DNA of 64,000 nt from Spirosoma foliorum (GCF_014117325.1 NZ_CP059732.1:4539001-4603000); one strand, 5' to 3'; positions 18,069 through 28,248 are shown, numbered from the stretch's first letter. Numbers and translations are program-made. Notes: generated by a model from the letters alone, not told the origin.

Positions 18069-19601
18069 TCAGAACTGGAAATAAATGAACTGATTCGAGG
18101 AGAAGACCCCGAAGAGATAGGTCACGAATGTAATTAGCCCGAAGAGGACAGCGAAACGAACGGTATTACGGGTTGGAATCGTCAGATAAAAATATTCCTT
18201 TATCATCAGGAATGCGATCAGGAAAACGCTGAACCACATCTCTACCGAATTCATCGGACTGTCGAGCCGATCGCTGAACGATAAGGTCGCTATTTGTTTC
18301 AGGACCAGAAAAGCATCGCTAAGGTTACGGGCCCGAAAGAACACCCAGGTCAACATGATCAGCACAAATGTGATGAGGGTATTCAGAACTACCCGCACAG
18401 GCGATTTACGGCTTTGTTTATTGTTTACAGGAGACGTGACTAAACTGGCAGGTGTGCTTGAAAAACCCATTTTTGCCAGCAATTTATCGCGCAGAACGGC
18501 CAGAATCTGATAAACGCCATTCAACCCACCCCAGATTACATACGTCCAGTTTGGCCCGTGCCAGAGGCCACTCGCCAGAAATACAATCAGCATGTTCAGG
18601 TACTGTCGGAATTCCCCCTTGCGATTGCCTCCCAGCGGAATGTAGAGGTAATCGCGAAACCAAGTTGAGAGCGAAATATGCCAGCGTCGCCAGAATTCCG
18701 AAATGGATTGAGCAATGTAAGGTGTTCGGAAATTTTCCATCAGATCAAAACCCATGACCCGTGCAGCCCCGATAGCCACATCAGAATAGCCCGAGAAATC
18801 GCAGTAAATCTGAAATGTATAGAAAAAGGTGGCCGCTAATAATGTCAGCCCATTATGCTCCGACGGGTTTCCGTAGGCATAATCAACCATCATAGACAGC
18901 CGATCGGCAATCACTAACTTTTTGAATAAGCCGAAAGCCATCTGCATCAACCCAGCTTTGACATTCTCAACATCATACTTGAAATACTCGTGAAATTGCC
19001 ACAATACATTTTGTGGTCGCTCGATCGGTCCGGCTACCAACTGCGGGTAGAACATGACGTAAAGCGCATAAATACCAAAATGCTTCTCCGCTTTGTGATT
19101 TCCCCGATACACCTCAATGGTGTAGCTCATGGCCTGAAACGTGTGGAACGACAGCCCAATGGGCAGAATGCTCATGTTGTCTTTGTAGGACGATATGTCG
19201 CTCTTCCCAAAAACGTGCAACACTTTCACGAAGACTTTATTCGCCAGATTGGTAACCGTTTCAGCAATATGCGGCATCTGAAACGTATCGAACAAGGCAG
19301 CAATATTTTCGGTAAAAAAGCCGAGGTATTTAAAAAACGCCAGGATACCGAGATTCGAAATCAGAGACAAAATTAATAGCCATCGCCTGGTCTTCCCACT
19401 CGTTTTTTCAATCCAGATACCGGCTATGTAATCAATGACAATGGTTAGAAACAGAATCAGGATATACGCTGGCTGGAAAACCATGTAGAAGTAGCAACTG
19501 GCTACTAACAACAGTATCCAGCGCCCCTGCCATTTCAGGCTGAAGTAGCTAAGGGTAACAACAATAAAAAACAGTAAAAACTGTAGTGAATTAAATAGCA
19601 T
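18069..19601 (-). CDS. MBOAT family O-acyltransferase (AlgI-like)
   Basis: 510 residues, polytopic. The family block RRWHISLSTWFRDYLYIPLGG and the later conserved histidine in FLASGLWHGPNWTYVIWG mark membrane-bound O-acyltransferases of the AlgI/DltB group, which pass acyl groups across the membrane onto exported polysaccharide. It overlaps the GT2 gene by 11 bp (19591-19601), so the two are translated together and may decorate one glycan or lipid. No dedicated SGNH partner is adjacent. Confidence 0.93.
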   Translation of the reverse strand: MLFNSLQFLLFFIVVTLSYFSLKWQGRWILLLVASCYFYMVFQPAYILILFLTIVIDYIAGIWIEKTSGKTRRWLLILSLISNLGILAFFKYLGFFTENIAALFDTFQMPHIAETVTNLANKVFVKVLHVFGKSDISSYKDNMSILPIGLSFHTFQAMSYTIEVYRGNHKAEKHFGIYALYVMFYPQLVAGPIERPQNVLWQFHEYFKYDVENVKAGLMQMAFGLFKKLVIADRLSMMVDYAYGNPSEHNGLTLLAATFFYTFQIYCDFSGYSDVAIGAARVMGFDLMENFRTPYIAQSISEFWRRWHISLSTWFRDYLYIPLGGNRKGEFRQYLNMLIVFLASGLWHGPNWTYVIWGGLNGVYQILAVLRDKLLAKMGFSSTPASLVTSPVNNKQSRKSPVRVVLNTLITFVLIMLTWVFFRARNLSDAFLVLKQIATLSFSDRLDSPMNSVEMWFSVFLIAFLMIKEYFYLTIPTRNTVRFAVLFGLITFVTYLFGVFSSNQFIYFQF

Positions 19602-20580
19602 TCTCCTGCGGTTTCTGGCCGTTTACACCTGACAAGGGCTGACGTTGTTGATGACGAATAACTTCCCGAACCACATAGAGTGGGCGCCCTTTAGCCTGAA
19701 AAAATATGCGCAAGACATATTCACCGATCAGCCCTAATGCTATCAATTGTATGCCACTAAACAGAATGATAAAGAACAATAAAGCCGTAAAACCCTGTGG
19801 TACATCGTGATAAACGAAGCGTTTGATCAGTGTCTGAATTAAGTACAGCCCAGCTATTCCCAGCGTGAACATACCCACTCGAGTAATAATTTTAACCGGG
19901 TATTCACTGAAGTTAAAGATTCCATTGTAGGCCAGCCGCTGGAGCATTTTGAACGAATATTTCGATTCTCCGGCCTGGCGGGCATCCCGTTCGTATTCGA
20001 AACCGATTTGCTTAAAGCCAATCCAGCTCCGCATGCCCCGAATAAACCGACTTTCTTCGGGCATCTGATTCAGTACATCGGCCACCCGGCGGCTGATGAG
20101 CGAAAAATCACCGCTGTCCAGCGGCATATCAACGTACGAAATCGACCGCATAAATCGGTAAAACAAGGCATAAGCCGACCGCTTAAACCAGTTTTCTTTC
20201 CGCTTTTTCCGAACAGCATACACAACATCGTAGCCTTCCTGATATTTCTGATAGAAATCGGTCAGCAACTCAGGCGGGTCCTGCAAATCGCCGTCAATGA
20301 TAAATAGGGCTTCGGTAGCGTTAGCGCGTGCAATACCCGCCGACAACGCAATCTGGTGACCATAGTTACGGGAGAGAAATATGCACTGATACCGGCCATC
20401 GGTCAGCGCAAGTTGTTGCATCTGTACGGCGGTGTCATCACGGCTGCCATCATCAATCAGTACAACTTCAATAGTCAGGGGTGAATTCTCCATTACGGCG
20501 TTCAACCGGGCAACAAGGCGTGGCAACGACTCGGTTTCGTTGTACAGTGGAGCGATAATCGAAATCTGAGGATTTGGCAA
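19591..20580 (-). CDS. Family 2 glycosyltransferase (polyprenyl-phosphate sugar transferase type)
   Basis: 329 residues. The GT-A domain has IIAPLYNETESLPRLV, the nucleotide-binding VVLIDDGSRDDT, LSRNYGHQIALSAGI and the DxD-type FIIDGDLQDPPELL. Two C-terminal membrane helices (VGMFTLGIAGLYLIQTLI and LLFFIILFSGIQLIALGLIG) are as in DPM1/GtrB/ArnC proteins, which load a sugar onto undecaprenyl or dolichyl phosphate. Upstream partner of the MBOAT gene by overlap. The donor sugar is not predictable. Confidence 0.93.
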   Translation of the reverse strand: MPNPQISIIAPLYNETESLPRLVARLNAVMENSPLTIEVVLIDDGSRDDTAVQMQQLALTDGRYQCIFLSRNYGHQIALSAGIARANATEALFIIDGDLQDPPELLTDFYQKYQEGYDVVYAVRKKRKENWFKRSAYALFYRFMRSISYVDMPLDSGDFSLISRRVADVLNQMPEESRFIRGMRSWIGFKQIGFEYERDARQAGESKYSFKMLQRLAYNGIFNFSEYPVKIITRVGMFTLGIAGLYLIQTLIKRFVYHDVPQGFTALLFFIILFSGIQLIALGLIGEYVLRIFFQAKGRPLYVVREVIRHQQRQPLSGVNGQKPQENAI

Positions 20581-20658
20581 AATAATAGCTAGTGAGTCGG
20601 TGACTAAGCGGCAAAAATAAGATTTTTTGCCATTGAGGGGATAAGTCGTCTTTGTTTC

Positions 20659-22401
20659 TTAAGGAACGGTTACGACCTGATTACTAAATCGAATCGGGTT
20701 TTTCTCATCTGACGGCGACAGAATACCTACGCGATAACGCCCCGGTGCAACCGTCGGATTAATGATTTCACCCTGAATCGTTCTGACAGGTCGGTTCAGG
20801 TAATAATTTGTAAATGAATAGGGTATCTCTGATGGAAAGAGATACGTTCGTTCCGGCGATTGTATCACAATGGCTGCATTATCAATCGGTTGAGCAAGTG
20901 CATTATAATCGGTTTCGGCGATGTAGCTGTACCCTCCTCCCAACACACGTATGTGTAAACTGGTGTCGGGTTTCAGCTGATTCGACGAGAGTAGCCGCGA
21001 TTCGTAGGGTGTATAGTACGTCTCCGGGTATTCATAAATACCCCGACGAATTGTTTCATTCATCGTTCGCTCGGCTAAGGCAACAAAAGGACTTCCCCAG
21101 CTCGGTCCGAGGCCAGTTTTGTTATGCTTCTGATTAAAAGCGTAGGTCAGTATCTGGTGTTTCCGAAAGGCAATTTTCGGCAGTTGAACAACATACCAGT
21201 TGGCCCAGATGAATAAACTAAGCAGAAGTCCAAGGCCCACCCATCGGTTCAGAGTAAACTCAGATTGGCGTTCGCTAAGTACATTCAGGTAGATCAGACT
21301 AACCAGTACAGCCGGGTAAATCATGTAATTACTAATCAACATAACCCCATACCCAAAACGAGGTCGTAGAAAGGCAATGATTACCGCGTTAACCATTAAA
21401 AATGTATAGCACCCAGTAAAAAAGTATCGGCGTTTCCACAGTGCTTTCGTAGCTCGGTTTGAGGATTCATAGGTGCCCATTCGATGCCCCAATCGAGGCT
21501 CATTCATACGCCACAGTAATACTAGCATGGTGAGGATAATGGCAAATCCCGCCAGTGTTGGAAGTATACTCCGCCAGAGAATATCAACTTTTGAAAAGAA
21601 ATCAAACAGGCCACCCGTGAACGTAAAAAAACCCAGGAATACCAGATAAGGGTATTTCAGAAAAAAGGATACGCTCGTCTCATTCCCTTGCCCATCTGGG
21701 AAATCATGAAAATAAAATACAATCGTTCCAGCCCCTACTACAAGCCAGACAGCCAACCGAATCCACTGTCGCTGCAAGGCTAACACCACCGCTCCCGCTA
21801 CCCAGGCAAACAGACCATTACTCATCGAAAGCGACGTTAAGATCTGTACCGCCAATGCGACTCCAAATCGACTTTGCGTATCGCTAGCCAGCAAATAAAT
21901 GGCCGTGAACGCCATCATGATTACCACCTGGTGCTGTAGGGCGGTAATTGCCCATAGGCTGGTGAGATAATATTGCGGCTGAAGCAGTAAAAACGATACG
22001 GGGACAAATGCCAAAAGGGGCAGATTAGTTGATCGAAAAACACGATAAAAAAGCCCTAAAAGGCCCAGCAGAAAAGCAAAAGCAGCAAACACCAGCCAGC
22101 GATAACTGACCTCACCCGTCAGTTTATAAAACGTCAGCGTAATTAACTTACCAATTAAAATTCGATGCTCATTGTTGGGGCGAATCAACCAATCCAGCTT
22201 TTCGCTGAGTGTAGGCGCATCGATATAGCCGATAATAAAACTAAGAAATGCATCGATGTCATCAATCCAGGGAACATTGGCCACGTACGTTAACAAGAGC
22301 GCCCAAAAGCATAGGATGGGTATTGTTACCAGAACAGACGCCAGGACACGTGACTGGCGGGATTGAAACGAATAGGAATTGGATATAGAAATTAGCCTCA
22401 T
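20659..22401 (-). CDS. Polytopic membrane protein, possible GT-C glycosyltransferase-like
   Basis: 580 residues with about ten hydrophobic helices in the first 400 residues and a soluble C-terminal domain. An acidic DDIDAF motif after the first helix (NVPWIDDIDAFLSF) is where GT-C enzymes carry catalytic acids, and RPNNEHRILIGKL follows. This suggests, but does not prove, a GT-C type sugar transferase. No family name is recognised with certainty. It lies 16 bp downstream of another polytopic protein on the same strand. Confidence 0.6.
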   Translation of the reverse strand: MRLISISNSYSFQSRQSRVLASVLVTIPILCFWALLLTYVANVPWIDDIDAFLSFIIGYIDAPTLSEKLDWLIRPNNEHRILIGKLITLTFYKLTGEVSYRWLVFAAFAFLLGLLGLFYRVFRSTNLPLLAFVPVSFLLLQPQYYLTSLWAITALQHQVVIMMAFTAIYLLASDTQSRFGVALAVQILTSLSMSNGLFAWVAGAVVLALQRQWIRLAVWLVVGAGTIVFYFHDFPDGQGNETSVSFFLKYPYLVFLGFFTFTGGLFDFFSKVDILWRSILPTLAGFAIILTMLVLLWRMNEPRLGHRMGTYESSNRATKALWKRRYFFTGCYTFLMVNAVIIAFLRPRFGYGVMLISNYMIYPAVLVSLIYLNVLSERQSEFTLNRWVGLGLLLSLFIWANWYVVQLPKIAFRKHQILTYAFNQKHNKTGLGPSWGSPFVALAERTMNETIRRGIYEYPETYYTPYESRLLSSNQLKPDTSLHIRVLGGGYSYIAETDYNALAQPIDNAAIVIQSPERTYLFPSEIPYSFTNYYLNRPVRTIQGEIINPTVAPGRYRVGILSPSDEKNPIRFSNQVVTVP

Positions 22402-22417
22402 AAGATTACAGGACCGA

Positions 22418-23854
22418 CTACTTAGATTTCTTCGTCAGTATAATCGCTTTTTTATGAAAATAATCGGCCCAGCAACGATTCCAGAGGTGCTTCGGGTCGT
22501 GCTGAATGTCTTCCAGAAACAAAGAAACAGGGTAAGTACTCAATGGCTTTAGTAAACTGATATCTGTATCTGTGTGAGCTAGCTGGGCATATCGCTGTTC
22601 CATTTCGCGATCATATTGAGCCGCCCGCCCGCTCAGCCAGTCGCCATACACAACAGGGATCACAGGCCCAACAGTTGAAGAGGCAAGTGCCCAGACCAGT
22701 AAAACGTACACCAGAGAACGGAAATTTACCTGCCAACGATCGAATTGTAATCGAGGATGTAAAAACCATACCAAAAGGGTTATAGTATAGATCCAGCTTA
22801 GCCAAAACGTTAGATTAACGATATTGATCAACCGAGGAATTGGCGCAATACCGACACCGTAAAAGTGTAATGAGATCAACGCCAGAACGGTGGCAAACCC
22901 CTGTAGAGCCCCTAATACAGGATGTACTCGTAAATAGGAAGGCAACTCACTCCGTCTGCCTGTTTCGGTTGGTTCTGTCAATTTCCAGGCAATGGGCACG
23001 TATAACAACGATAAAGGAAGCCAGGGCGTTCGAACAATTTGCTGAATGACATAAGGCCCCATATAGCGCAATGACGAGATTAACGTCAGGGGAATATTGC
23101 TACTGTTCGGATTAGCCCCTAGTCGAATGGCGTTACCGGGTGCTTTCATCAGAAAATAGCAGGACAGGCCCGCTACGATCATCAAAACCACCGTTGGCAG
23201 TGCCACTTTCCGGCGTTGAAGCAGATCCATAAAGGCAATCATGGCCAATACGGATAACATGAGCACCATGGTCATTTCGCTCGATCCAATAATAGCTGCG
23301 ATGAGCAGACTTTCGATCAGCAAATAACCTATTTGCAAACCAAATCCACGCCGTTGATGAGCCAGTAAGGTAGCCAGCAATAACAGAAATAAGGCACTAG
23401 AGAGGCCGTAACTAGCCAAACCGGTGTACCAGTATAAATATTCAGGAATGTTGGCCAGCGTTGCCATAAAACCAACAAAGAGCCCTGACGCCAAAGCGAC
23501 TTTACTTCCAACAGCAAACGTCCGATAGAGCCATTGACTAGCTAAAGCATAAAAGCTGGCCAGTAGAATAGCCAGAAAAATGACCGGATATAGTTTAAAT
23601 CCGCCAAACCAACCAATTACGAGTGGGCTGGTGTGAACAATAAAATTATGGAAGAATCGCCCGGTCCAACCATCATAATACATTTGCTGTGCTTTCCAGA
23701 AACCGAATTGCATAGCCGTGTTGGCAAAGCAATAATCGTCGGTTGGCGACGGGTGATTGAACGTCGCCAGGGCAATTAGGGGTATGATTAACACACCCGC
23801 AAAAACAAGTAATGCACCGGTAATAACACGCGTTAAAGGCATTGATTCACGCAT
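22418..23854 (-). CDS. Polytopic membrane protein, DUF6056-like
   Basis: 478 residues, about eleven membrane helices. After helix 1 the segment HPSPTDDYCFANTAM, then YYDGWTGRFFHNFIVH, resembles DUF6056 proteins (Asp-Asp-Tyr after the first helix, GRF before the second), a group with GT-C-like topology. Function unknown. Together with 20659-22401, the GT2, the MBOAT and the EamA exporter it forms a minus-strand block of membrane genes, consistent with glycan assembly at the envelope. Confidence 0.6.
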   Translation of the reverse strand: MRESMPLTRVITGALLVFAGVLIIPLIALATFNHPSPTDDYCFANTAMQFGFWKAQQMYYDGWTGRFFHNFIVHTSPLVIGWFGGFKLYPVIFLAILLASFYALASQWLYRTFAVGSKVALASGLFVGFMATLANIPEYLYWYTGLASYGLSSALFLLLLATLLAHQRRGFGLQIGYLLIESLLIAAIIGSSEMTMVLMLSVLAMIAFMDLLQRRKVALPTVVLMIVAGLSCYFLMKAPGNAIRLGANPNSSNIPLTLISSLRYMGPYVIQQIVRTPWLPLSLLYVPIAWKLTEPTETGRRSELPSYLRVHPVLGALQGFATVLALISLHFYGVGIAPIPRLINIVNLTFWLSWIYTITLLVWFLHPRLQFDRWQVNFRSLVYVLLVWALASSTVGPVIPVVYGDWLSGRAAQYDREMEQRYAQLAHTDTDISLLKPLSTYPVSLFLEDIQHDPKHLWNRCWADYFHKKAIILTKKSK

Positions 23855-23863
23855 AATAGCGGA

Positions 23864-24796
23864 CTAAGTTGAGGTGGGTAAGGTGGCTTGTGTTTTGGTA
23901 AATCGACTATTCAGAAATGGATAGGCTAAAACAGCTGCCAGAATCACAAGGGTCCCTCCATAAAAGCCCAGGGTCATTCGTTCCGTATCGCCAAAAATCA
24001 ATACGGCCAATAAAATTCCGTAAACTGGCTCCAGATTAACCGTTAAAACAGCCATATAGGGTGAGAATTTCCGCAACAATCCTACGCCCACCGTGTAGGC
24101 ATACACGGTACAAACCAGCGATAACACCAGCAGCCAAAGCCATTGCAGAAGTGAATCAGGTATGTATTGTATGACGTGATTAGCATCCATTGGGTCACTT
24201 GTCCAAACTAGAAGCCAGAGTACAAATGCGCCCACCGATGCACCTATCATCTCGTAAAAAGAGATGACCAGCGCATCGTAACGCTGCGTAAATCGGCTGT
24301 TAATAATCGTAAACAGGGAGGATAGCATAGCGGCAATTACAGCTACTACTAACCCGATTACTTTATCGAATTCAAACCGAAAAATCAGGTAAAGACCCGC
24401 CATTATTACAGCCCCCAGCACAACTTCAATGGTACGCACGCGCCGACGTAGCACTAGCGGCTCCAACACACTAGCCCAGAGCGAGCTGGTGGCCATGCCT
24501 GCCAGACAAACCGAAACATTGGCCAGGCGAGTGGCCAGAAAAAACAGAACCCAATGTAGCCCAATCAGTCCCCCCGTCGCCACTAATCGCCAACGATCGG
24601 CCGGAGACACCAGAAGACTCTGCCGACGCCATAAGAGCACAACGCCCATACCGACTACGGCAAGTAGCGTCCGAAATAAAACCACTCCCGACGAATCGAG
24701 TGGCGCTAATAATTTACCCAGAATGGCCGTAAACCCCCAAATCAGGACAATGAAATGGAGTTGCAGGTAGTCTGTGAAGGAAGGCTTATAAGTCAT
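23864..24796 (-). CDS. EamA/DMT family transporter
   Basis: 310 residues with ten predicted helices in two repeats, the layout of drug/metabolite exporters (EamA). Typical segments are LIWGFTAILGKLLAPLDSSG, LLALHW-type GLIGLHWVLFFLATRLA, and LTVNLEPVYGILLAVLIFGD in the second repeat. The substrate cannot be inferred. It follows the LptF/G gene on the same strand, separated by a word-repeat palindrome, and lies 10 bp from the next polytopic gene. Confidence 0.9.
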   Translation of the reverse strand: MTYKPSFTDYLQLHFIVLIWGFTAILGKLLAPLDSSGVVLFRTLLAVVGMGVVLLWRRQSLLVSPADRWRLVATGGLIGLHWVLFFLATRLANVSVCLAGMATSSLWASVLEPLVLRRRVRTIEVVLGAVIMAGLYLIFRFEFDKVIGLVVAVIAAMLSSLFTIINSRFTQRYDALVISFYEMIGASVGAFVLWLLVWTSDPMDANHVIQYIPDSLLQWLWLLVLSLVCTVYAYTVGVGLLRKFSPYMAVLTVNLEPVYGILLAVLIFGDTERMTLGFYGGTLVILAAVLAYPFLNSRFTKTQATLPTST

Positions 24797-24866
24797 AATG
24801 ATGAATGATGAATGATGAATGAGCTATCTTGTGATATTCATCATTCATCATTCATCATTTATAATT
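24797..24866. repeat. Word-arm palindrome C7 (GATGAAT words)
   Basis: Left arm: tandem GATGAAT units. Right arm: tandem ATTCATC complements. The central GAGCTATCTTGTGATA has no TGGCTGGCG core. It lies between the LptF/G and EamA genes, same design as the C family but with a different word. Confidence 0.7.
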
Positions 24867-24872
24867 CATTCA

Positions 24873-25949
24873 CTACCTCGGTATTGTATTGTACAATAAT
24901 ACCCCGATGAGTGCAAAAATAGCGTTTGGAAGCCAGACTGCTACTATAGGATTGAGGTTGCCGGATTCAGCAATGCCTTTGGCCAGCATAAAAAACAACA
25001 GGTAAGTGAATGCTAAAATAAATCCTAAGGCCACCTGCCACCCTACCCCACGGCGACTCTTACGGGCCGACATGATGACACCAATCACCGTCAGAATGAT
25101 GATAGCAAACGGGCGGGTATCGCGACTATACTTTTCAATCAGATAAATTTCGATCCCATCCGATCCACGGCTTTGCAGCAACGCAATTCGCTTATTGAGT
25201 TCAGGTCGGGTCAGGGTTTCGTAGAGGTTAAAATTCGACCCAAAATCATCCGGTTTCAGATTCAGCGTGGTATCGATACGCGCACCGGGCGTAAGGGTCT
25301 CATGCAAACCGTTTATATCCCGGATTTTATAATCCACGATGGTCCACTTTTTCTTTTTCGCATCCCATTCAATATGATCAGCCGTTAGTTTTTGTTTGAG
25401 TTGATTACCCTCTACGCGCTCCAGGGTGAATTTATAGCCGGTATTGACCACATTATTGTAGCTCTCCAGATAGGCGTAGGTATTGGGGGCAATTTTCAGA
25501 TGGACATTCCGATTCGAGTAGGTAAACGAATCATTGATATACTTGATTTCGAACGCAATCCGGGTTTTGTTAGCCGCTGGAATTACGTAGTTAACCATAA
25601 AATAAGTCGCTACTGCCAGGACCGATGCGCCCAACACATACGGAAACAGCAAGCGCATGAAACTAACACCCGTACTCAGAATAGCAATAATCTCGGTTCG
25701 GGCAGCCAGACGAGAAGTCAGGAAAACCGTAGCAATAAACACCATCAATGGGCTGATGTAATTGGCCCAGTACGGAATGAAGTTGAGGTAATAATCCCAG
25801 AGGATTTCGTTGGTGGGGGCATGTGTCTTATGAAAGTTGTCCACCTTTTCGGTGTAGTCGATCATAACAACCACCAACACAATGACCATCACCACGAAGA
25901 TGTAGGTCTGAAGAAAACGTTTGAGTATATAAGCGTCTAAGAGTTTCAT
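24873..25949 (-). CDS. LptF/LptG family permease
   Basis: 358 residues: N-terminal MKLLDAYILKRFLQTYIFVVM, a helix and loop typical of LptF/LptG, FIPYWANYISPLMVFIATVF, a long periplasmic jellyroll domain (about residues 125-270) and three C-terminal helices including MSARKSRRGVGWQVALGFIL. These permeases pair with LptB to pull lipopolysaccharide from the inner membrane to the Lpt bridge. The partner genes are not nearby, which is usual in Bacteroidota. Confidence 0.9.
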   Translation of the reverse strand: MKLLDAYILKRFLQTYIFVVMVIVLVVVMIDYTEKVDNFHKTHAPTNEILWDYYLNFIPYWANYISPLMVFIATVFLTSRLAARTEIIAILSTGVSFMRLLFPYVLGASVLAVATYFMVNYVIPAANKTRIAFEIKYINDSFTYSNRNVHLKIAPNTYAYLESYNNVVNTGYKFTLERVEGNQLKQKLTADHIEWDAKKKKWTIVDYKIRDINGLHETLTPGARIDTTLNLKPDDFGSNFNLYETLTRPELNKRIALLQSRGSDGIEIYLIEKYSRDTRPFAIIILTVIGVIMSARKSRRGVGWQVALGFILAFTYLLFFMLAKGIAESGNLNPIVAVWLPNAIFALIGVLLYNTIPR

Positions 25950-25960
25950 AAATCTTTTAA

Positions 25961-26053
25961 AGGTTACGGTATATGGTTTATGGTATCCGGTGGCCGACGC
26001 GAAAGCAATATTTATTCGTCAGTCACCGAATACCATATACCGTAAACCATATA
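25961..26053. repeat. Word-arm palindrome C3 with core TGGCCGACGC
   Basis: The left arm has GGTTACGGTATATGGTTTAT words and the right arm ACCATATACCGTAAACCATA complements. The core TGGCCGACGC (25991-26000) faces GTCAGTCACC (26018-26027), itself a near-complement. It separates the lptF/G-like gene from the mntR-like gene. Confidence 0.75.
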
Positions 26054-26707
26054 CTAATTCACCAATAAATTTTTAGCGACTTCGTGGCTGACGAATACAG
26101 TACGACCCGTTACGATCTGAACCAGTACCGATTTGTCGAAGGCATTGATTTCATGAATCGTTATCGTACAGCCAAGCGTTAAATTCGAGTGATCGAGGTG
26201 TTGCAGAAATTCAGGTGAATGTTCTAACACGGCCATCAGGCAGACATCCTCGCCGATAGCCACCTCCGATAATTTTCGATAACCCATTTCAGGCATTTGA
26301 CCCGCCGGGGTTGGAATTGGATCGCCATGCGGATCAAACTGTGGACAGCCTAAATACGTATCTAAACGGGCCACTAACTCTTCTGACCGAATGTGTTCTA
26401 ATTCTTCCGCAATTTCATGGACTTCATCCCAGCCAAAACCGAGCTTCTGGACCAGAAAAACCTCCCAAAGCCGGTGCCGCCGAATTACTTGTAGGGCCAG
26501 CCGTTCGCCCTCTTCTGTCAGGCGAACGCCCTGGTATTTCTTATAGTGAATCAACTGTTTATCAGCCAGTTTACGAAGCATATCGGTTACGGAAGCGGCC
26601 TTTGTCGATGTCATTTCTGCCAATGCATTCGTGCTGACTTCCCCCTGCCGACGATTGGCAAGTGAATAGATCATCTTCAGGTAATTTTCTTCAGTGAATG
26701 ATTGCAT
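26054..26707 (-). CDS. mntR: DtxR/MntR-family metal-dependent repressor
   Basis: 217 residues. N-terminal winged helix (TEENYLKMIYSLANRR, MTSTKAASVTDMLRKLADKQ), then the dimerisation/metal domain with the HRLWEVFLVQKLGF, EVHEIAEELEHI and CPQFDPHGDPIP motifs that carry metal ligands in DtxR/MntR/IdeR, and a C-terminal FeoA/SH3-like segment (about 150-217). It is divergent from the Nramp gene, with a perfect palindrome between, so manganese (or iron) sensing and control of mntH is likely. The metal specificity is inferred from the neighbour. Confidence 0.9.
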   Translation of the reverse strand: MQSFTEENYLKMIYSLANRRQGEVSTNALAEMTSTKAASVTDMLRKLADKQLIHYKKYQGVRLTEEGERLALQVIRRHRLWEVFLVQKLGFGWDEVHEIAEELEHIRSEELVARLDTYLGCPQFDPHGDPIPTPAGQMPEMGYRKLSEVAIGEDVCLMAVLEHSPEFLQHLDHSNLTLGCTITIHEINAFDKSVLVQIVTGRTVFVSHEVAKNLLVN

Positions 26708-26759
26708 AGACCACGACTCCTTGTACAGAAAGGCAAACTAAATCAAAACAGTTTACCCA

Positions 26760-26835
26760 CAAAGGTAGTTTTTATGTTAAACTTTCTAAAAATTTAGACT
26801 AGTCTAAATTTTTATTTCAATAATACTTATATTTG
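26760..26835. promoter_or_regulatory. Divergent mntR/mntH promoters with a 28-bp perfect operator-like palindrome
   Basis: The palindrome at 26787-26814 (half-site TAAAAATTTAGACT) is exact. On the plus strand TATATTTG at 26828-26835 matches the Bacteroidota -7 element; on the minus strand TACCTTTG (complement of 26760-26767) does as well. The -33 position of both promoters falls on the palindrome, so one bound repressor dimer could block both genes. Confidence 0.8.
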
Positions 26836-26883
26836 ATGCATTGTAAGTTTGCTCAACTGTTCTGATGATTACCAATTGCTTAC

Positions 26884-28218
26884 ATGGAGGCAACTAATAC
26901 ACAAACGAAAAACTGGCGACAGGAGTCTAACGAAAACTCATTAGGGGATGTTCATAGCTCTGTTCATGTACCAAAGGGTGCAGGTTTTTTCAAAACATTG
27001 CGAGCCTATGCAGGACCTGGGCTGATGGTAGCCGTAGGCTATATGGACCCCGGTAACTGGGCTACCGATATTGCAGGAGGAGCCCGTTATGGGTATCGAC
27101 TTTTGTCGGTTGTGCTGATCTCCAATCTGTTTGCCATTCTACTTCAACACCTGGCTCTCAAATTAGGCATTGCTACCGGTCGCGATCTGGCACAGGCTTG
27201 TCGCGATCATTTTAGCCGTCCGGTAGGTTTTGGCTTATGGTTGTTGGCCGAAATCGCCATTGCGGCCTGTGATCTGGCAGAGGTGATCGGTTCAGCCATT
27301 GCCCTCAATCTACTCTTTGGTCTTCCACTTACGATTGGTGTTCTGATTACCTCGCTGGACGTGTTGCTGCTGCTTTACTTACAGAATAAGGGGTTTCAAG
27401 TGCTCGAACGGATTGTTGCCAGCCTGATTTTCCTGATTGTTGGCTGCTTCGGTTATGAGTTGCTGGTTTCGCAGCCTAACGTTGGCGATGTTGTTGCCGG
27501 GCTGATACCGCATACTGATGTGATCACCAATCCAGGGATGCTCTACATTGCCATCGGGATTCTGGGGGCTACCGTCATGCCGCATAACCTTTATTTACAC
27601 TCCAGTATTGTACAAACCCGCGATTTCGGGCGTAATGATGCGGGGCGACAATCGGCCATTAAATTCGCGACAATCGATTCGACGGTTTCGTTGTTTCTGG
27701 CTTTCTTTATCAACGCGGCCATCCTGGTTTTATCAGCCGCAGCGTTCCACTTCTCGGGCAACCAGCAGGTTGCCGACATTACTGATGCCCATCGGCTCCT
27801 CGACCCAATTCTAGGCGTTAAACTAGCGGGTATTCTGTTTGCCGTTGCGTTGTTAGCATCGGGTCAAAACTCAACCTTGACAGGTACACTGGCTGGTCAG
27901 ATTGTGATGGAAGGCTTTCTGAATCTGCGAGTAAAACCTTGGCTACGCCGGTTAATTACCCGCTTAGTGGCGATTGTCCCTGCGTTTGTCGTCACGATTC
28001 TTTACGGCGAACATGGCACCAGCGAATTACTCGTACTGAGTCAGGTTGTGCTATCACTCCAACTCAGTTTTGCCGTAGTGCCTCTGGTACAATTCACCTG
28101 CGATAAAGAAAAAATGGGGCGCTTCGTTAATCCGGGTTGGCTAAAAACGTTGTCCTGGGCCGTAGCGGCTCTGATTATGGGATTGAATGGCTATTTACTC
28201 TGGGATACGTTAGCCTAG
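26884..28218 (+). CDS. mntH: Nramp family divalent metal transporter
   Basis: 444 residues, eleven membrane helices. The metal-site motif DPGNW (D55-P56-G57-N58) sits in helix 1 and the MPHNLYLHS motif in helix 6; both belong to proton-coupled Mn2+/Fe2+ importers of the inner membrane. The helix 8 segment [21 protein letters not shown] is also characteristic. The divergent DtxR/MntR-type repressor and shared palindrome point to manganese import. A short (TAAG)n tract starts at the stop codon. Confidence 0.95.
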   Translation: MEATNTQTKNWRQESNENSLGDVHSSVHVPKGAGFFKTLRAYAGPGLMVAVGYMDPGNWATDIAGGARYGYRLLSVVLISNLFAILLQHLALKLGIATGRDLAQACRDHFSRPVGFGLWLLAEIAIAACDLAEVIGSAIALNLLFGLPLTIGVLITSLDVLLLLYLQNKGFQVLERIVASLIFLIVGCFGYELLVSQPNVGDVVAGLIPHTDVITNPGMLYIAIGILGATVMPHNLYLHSSIVQTRDFGRNDAGRQSAIKFATIDSTVSLFLAFFINAAILVLSAAAFHFSGNQQVADITDAHRLLDPILGVKLAGILFAVALLASGQNSTLTGTLAGQIVMEGFLNLRVKPWLRRLITRLVAIVPAFVVTILYGEHGTSELLVLSQVVLSLQLSFAVVPLVQFTCDKEKMGRFVNPGWLKTLSWAVAALIMGLNGYLLWDTLA

Positions 28219-28241
28219 TAAGTAAGTAAGTAAGTAAGTAA
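28218..28241. repeat. Short tandem repeat (TAAG)n
   Basis: Five to six copies of a 4-bp unit begin at the mntH stop codon. It is non-coding and separates mntH from the converging membrane gene. A simple slippage repeat; no function is implied. Confidence 0.8.
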
Positions 28242-28248
28242 CTGAATG

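Noticed and set aside
28218..28241. (TAAG)n tract as a phase-variation switch
   Set aside because: It lies after the mntH stop codon in a convergent gap, so slippage would not change any reading frame or promoter spacing that I can see.
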